A stretch of 7,570 nucleotides of DNA from Burkholderiales bacterium (lineage in GTDB: Bacteria > Pseudomonadota > Gammaproteobacteria > Burkholderiales > Burkholderiaceae_F), in NCBI GenBank assembly GCA_021205255.1, contig JAJPXW010000228.1, positions 1 to 7,570 on the forward strand. The letters are read 5' to 3'. The position numbers and the translations under genes were made by a program. Below, piece by piece: positions 4,805-7,570 of the stretch; within the stretch, counting starts at the first letter, position 1; each line of letters starts with the position of its first letter. The notes beneath the pieces are model-generated. The model did no database searches, had not been told where the DNA came from, and was given only the letters and a program-made list of their open reading frames with translations.

Positions 4805-7570
4805 CTTAGCCAGCTCCTGTGAAACTTCAACAAAAGGCGATGGCTGTGTTTGCACGATCCACGGCACATTTCTTGTTTGAGTCCCGGACTGCCAGTGTTC
4901 AGTTAACGAGTAGCTTGTTGCCACGATTGGGAACTCTTCCTTTGTGCCTCTTTTAGCCTGTGGTTTGTCGGCGAACAAAATAAGTGGAGAAGTTCCTCTG
5001 CCGTTTAGAAGATTCTTGGTTGGAGACTCAAACGGTTCGTAATGCTCAGGAAGCGGACCGTCCTTCATTGGATAGGCAAACAACCTGGCATTTTGTTCCC
5101 ATGTCATCATGAAGGCTTTGTTGTTTGGCGGAACCTGCTTGACAGAACCATCAGGATTCTTGGAAGTGGCTACGAAATCAGGAACATCATTATTTACCCA
5201 CTTCTTACCATCCCAGCTCACCAGCATTTTGTCTTTGTTCCAAGGCTTTCCTTTTACGTCAGCGGAAGCGCGGTTGTAAAGTACTCTTCTATTTGCAGGC
5301 CAAGCAAAAGACCATCCAAGATAAAGGCCAAGACCAGAAGGGTCTTCTTTAGAGCGGCGAGTCATTGGCTGCTCCATTGGATCCCATCTAGCTTCGTTAT
5401 TGTTGTAGTACCCAGCGTAGATCCAAATTCCTGAAGCTGTACTGCCATCTCCCTGCAATTCAGAAAAAGTGTTAACTAAACGCTTTGTCTTGCAGTCATA
5501 GCCGTTCAGAGCTTGGGAGACAGCTTTTACATCAAGCTTACCTTCCGGATTACGGTAATCCCAATTAACTTTAGTAACCTGATCAGGATTTACTCCGCCT
5601 TCTTTGCGATAAAGCTGTTGGATGCGATTAAAGAGCTTTGTCAGGATTTCAAAGTCGCTCAATGCCTGACCAGCTGGTTCAAGAGCTTTTTGTCTCCACT
5701 GAATCCACCGACCGGAATTCACTAATGAACCCTCTTTCTCATAGAGAAGAGCAGCTGGAAGCAAATAGACCGTTGTTTGAATCTGGGTTGGATCCATGTC
5801 CGGGGCTTTCCAGAAAGAAGCTGTTTCCGTCTCATACCAATCGGCAACGATCATCCAATCGAGCTTGGCCATGGCGTTACGGACAAATTTAGCGTTGGCA
5901 GAACAATGACAGGGATTCATTCCCCAAACTAAATACCCTTTGCAGATGTAATCGTTCATCCCATAAAAAGTTGCCATTGTCGTATCGTTCTTCTTGGCTG
6001 AACGCTTTGGGAATAAATCGAAGCAATAGTCGTTTTCTAGCTGAGCATTGTCTCCGTACCATTCTTTCAACAAGGAAATCATGAACTTGGGCTTATTTAT
6101 ATAGAAGCCGTCGGGATAAGCCTCTGTGGCCATCCAAGTCGAGAGATTTGGATGACGTTGTGCGATAGGCCAAGCTAAATAACCTGGAGCATCTGGCGAG
6201 GAAACGGCCAAGTCAGTAGAGCCTTGTACATTTGGTTCGCCACGAAGAGCATTAATGCCACCTCCAGCTACGCCTACATTTCCTAGAAGAAGCTGTACGA
6301 CACACATAGCACGGCAGTTTTGCGAGCCATTGTGATGTTGCGTCTGACCTAATGCATATAAGATTGTTGCGGTTTTTTCTGGAGCACCCGAAGAAGCATA
6401 AGTTGAATAGACTTCCTCAAGAACTTCAGGATCAATTCCAGTAACCTTGCAAACCGTCTCAGGTGTGTAGCGGGCATAGTGTCTTTGCATTACGTTAAGG
6501 ACGCAATTTGGATCCTTCAACGACTTATCCTTCTTCGGCACTTTAAGAGAAGGAGGATTGAACTTTGGAACGCCTGGTGCATTAATCCAAGCGCCTGGTT
6601 GCCCGGGGTCTGAATTCCATGGAACTACTTCTTCAGTTTGGTATTGCCAAGTGTGAGTGTCATAAGCCCCTTTCTTGGCATCCCAACCTTCAAACAAGCC
6701 ATCTTCAGGATTGAACTTGTAATTTGGATTGAGAAGATAGGATGCATTAGTAAAACTAAGAACGTAGTCTTTTTGATAAAGCTTATTGCTCAGAATGTAG
6801 TTAATTAGGCCGCCAAAGAAAGCAATGTCAGTGCCTGGGCGGATTTTTGAATAGATATCGGCTTGAGCTGCGGAACGATTAAAGCGAGGATCGACCACGA
6901 TCCATTTAGCGCCTTTATCGACTGCCTTATGAACCCAACGAGAAGAAAGTGGATGGCATTCGACATTATTGGAGCCAATGGTCATGATGACATCGGCATT
7001 TTGAATATCGGACCAATGGCTCGTCATTGAGCCTCTGCCGAAAGTTGGAGCAAGTCCAGAAACTGTAGAAGAATGGCAGACACGAGTCTGATTATCGATT
7101 TGCACGCAACCAAGTGAGCGGGCAAATTTCTGGGCAAGATAGCATTCTTCGTTATTAAGCTGGGCAGCACCGAAACTAGCTATTGCATCGCAACGGTTCA
7201 CAACTACTCCGTCTTCATACGGAGTGTAGTTTTCATCACGAGTCTTCTTAATAGCGTGGGCCATTTCTTCAATGGCTTGTGCCCAGGAAATTTCTTCCCA
7301 CTCGGTTGAACCAGGACGACGCACTCTAGGTCGTGTAATTCGATAAGGATGATCAATCTCCTGGCGGTTTTTAGTTATTATTTTTCTGAAACCGGCCAAG
7401 CCGGCGCCCTTTGGACATAAGCCACCTATATTGCAAGGATGGTCAGGATCTCCTTCGAGATTAACGAGCTTGCCGTCGCTCACTGAGCAGATAGTTCCGC
7501 ATCCGCCGGAGCAGTAGCAACAAATGTTATAGAACTCTTGGGTGTTACTTAGCTTCCACGGGTAAGGTTG
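4802..7570 (-). CDS. fdnG: Formate dehydrogenase catalytic alpha subunit (Cys type), 5'-partial and truncated
   Basis: This is the molybdenum/tungsten bis-MGD subunit that oxidises formate to CO2, normally on the periplasmic side. The frame is open to the window edge (first visible codon CAA at 7568-7570). The GTG at 7481-7483 is an internal Val, because upstream in frame lie the N-terminal [4Fe-4S] cysteines in CCYCSGGC (7499-7522), with the fourth in LCPKGAG. The start codon and expected Tat signal lie outside. Numbering from that GTG, Cys136 (TGC, 7076-7078) in DNQTRVCHSSTVSG replaces the selenocysteine of E. coli FdnG, followed by the conserved His137. APTFGRGSMTSHW, VVDPRFNRSAAQADIY, RPGTDIAF, LYALGQTQHHNGSQN and NVGVAGGGINALRGEPNVQG are molybdopterin-domain signatures. 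RRVLYNRASADVKGKPW and FPIVATSYSLTEHW lead into the dinucleotide-binding domain, which is cut by TAA TAA at SQELAK. About 1,009 codons are visible including the part after the stops, against 1,015 in full-length FdnG, so only these stops disturb the gene. Confidence 0.93.
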   Translation of the reverse strand, partial: QPYPWKLSNTQEFYNICCYCSGGCGTICSVSDGKLVNLEGDPDHPCNIGGLCPKGAGLAGFRKIITKNRQEIDHPYRITRPRVRRPGSTEWEEISWAQAIEEMAHAIKKTRDENYTPYEDGVVVNRCDAIASFGAAQLNNEECYLAQKFARSLGCVQIDNQTRVCHSSTVSGLAPTFGRGSMTSHWSDIQNADVIMTIGSNNVECHPLSSRWVHKAVDKGAKWIVVDPRFNRSAAQADIYSKIRPGTDIAFFGGLINYILSNKLYQKDYVLSFTNASYLLNPNYKFNPEDGLFEGWDAKKGAYDTHTWQYQTEEVVPWNSDPGQPGAWINAPGVPKFNPPSLKVPKKDKSLKDPNCVLNVMQRHYARYTPETVCKVTGIDPEVLEEVYSTYASSGAPEKTATILYALGQTQHHNGSQNCRAMCVVQLLLGNVGVAGGGINALRGEPNVQGSTDLAVSSPDAPGYLAWPIAQRHPNLSTWMATEAYPDGFYINKPKFMISLLKEWYGDNAQLENDYCFDLFPKRSAKKNDTTMATFYGMNDYICKGYLVWGMNPCHCSANAKFVRNAMAKLDWMIVADWYETETASFWKAPDMDPTQIQTTVYLLPAALLYEKEGSLVNSGRWIQWRQKALEPAGQALSDFEILTKLFNRIQQLYRKEGGVNPDQVTKVNWDYRNPEGKLDVKAVSQALNGYDCKTKRLVNTFSELQGDGSTASGIWIYAGYYNNNEARWDPMEQPMTRRSKEDPSGLGLYLGWSFAWPANRRVLYNRASADVKGKPWNKDKMLVSWDGKKWVNNDVPDFVATSKNPDGSVKQVPPNNKAFMMTWEQNARLFAYPMKDGPLPEHYEPFESPTKNLLNGRGTSPLILFADKPQAKRGTKEEFPIVATSYSLTEHWQSGTQTRNVPWIVQTQPSPFVEVSQELAK

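Noticed and set aside
7481..7483. GTG as the start codon of the alpha subunit
   Set aside because: The frame stays open upstream to 7570 and encodes conserved Fe-S cysteines, so this is an internal valine codon.

Overview
The window looks like a chromosomal piece of a respiratory, gut-type proteobacterium. A betaproteobacterium (Burkholderiales/Sutterellaceae-like) is my best guess. It rests on a tRNA-Glu body close to the Burkholderiales form as I remember it, an encoded CCA end, and the style of the formate dehydrogenase; it is inference, not proof.

The right three quarters (1799-7570, minus strand) is one operon for a membrane-bound, FdnGHI-type formate dehydrogenase. In transcription order it holds the molybdopterin/[4Fe-4S] catalytic alpha subunit (5' end outside the window), the four-cluster ferredoxin-like beta subunit with a C-terminal membrane anchor, the cytochrome b gamma subunit with four conserved histidines, and the maturation factor FdhE with four CxxC motifs. 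A clean stem-loop terminator (about 1756-1783) follows fdhE. Together these would oxidise formate and pass electrons through the Fe-S clusters and hemes b to quinone. The alpha subunit carries Cys where E. coli FdnG has selenocysteine.

The main anomaly is in alpha. Two adjacent in-frame TAA codons (4799-4804) cut the gene 85 codons before its natural end, yet the following sequence stays in frame and encodes the conserved C-terminal part of the molybdopterin-dinucleotide-binding domain up to a TAG at 4541. No frameshift is involved, so this is double nonsense, a split gene, or two base-call errors.

The left quarter is sparser. At 20-634 (plus) is the wreck of an exported flavodoxin-like gene whose frame moves three times by apparent one-base losses and which also has a CAG-to-TAG-like stop. 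A 13-bp stem-loop (692-731) and a possible promoter precede a tRNA-Glu with anticodon CUC (864-939). 940-1138 holds nothing I can assign. At 1139-1612 (minus) is a NimA/pyridoxamine-phosphate-oxidase-like flavoprotein gene, preceded by a possible 24-codon leader ORF that overlaps its start by ATGA. I see no mobile element, CRISPR array or defence system, and no clearly new multi-gene system.
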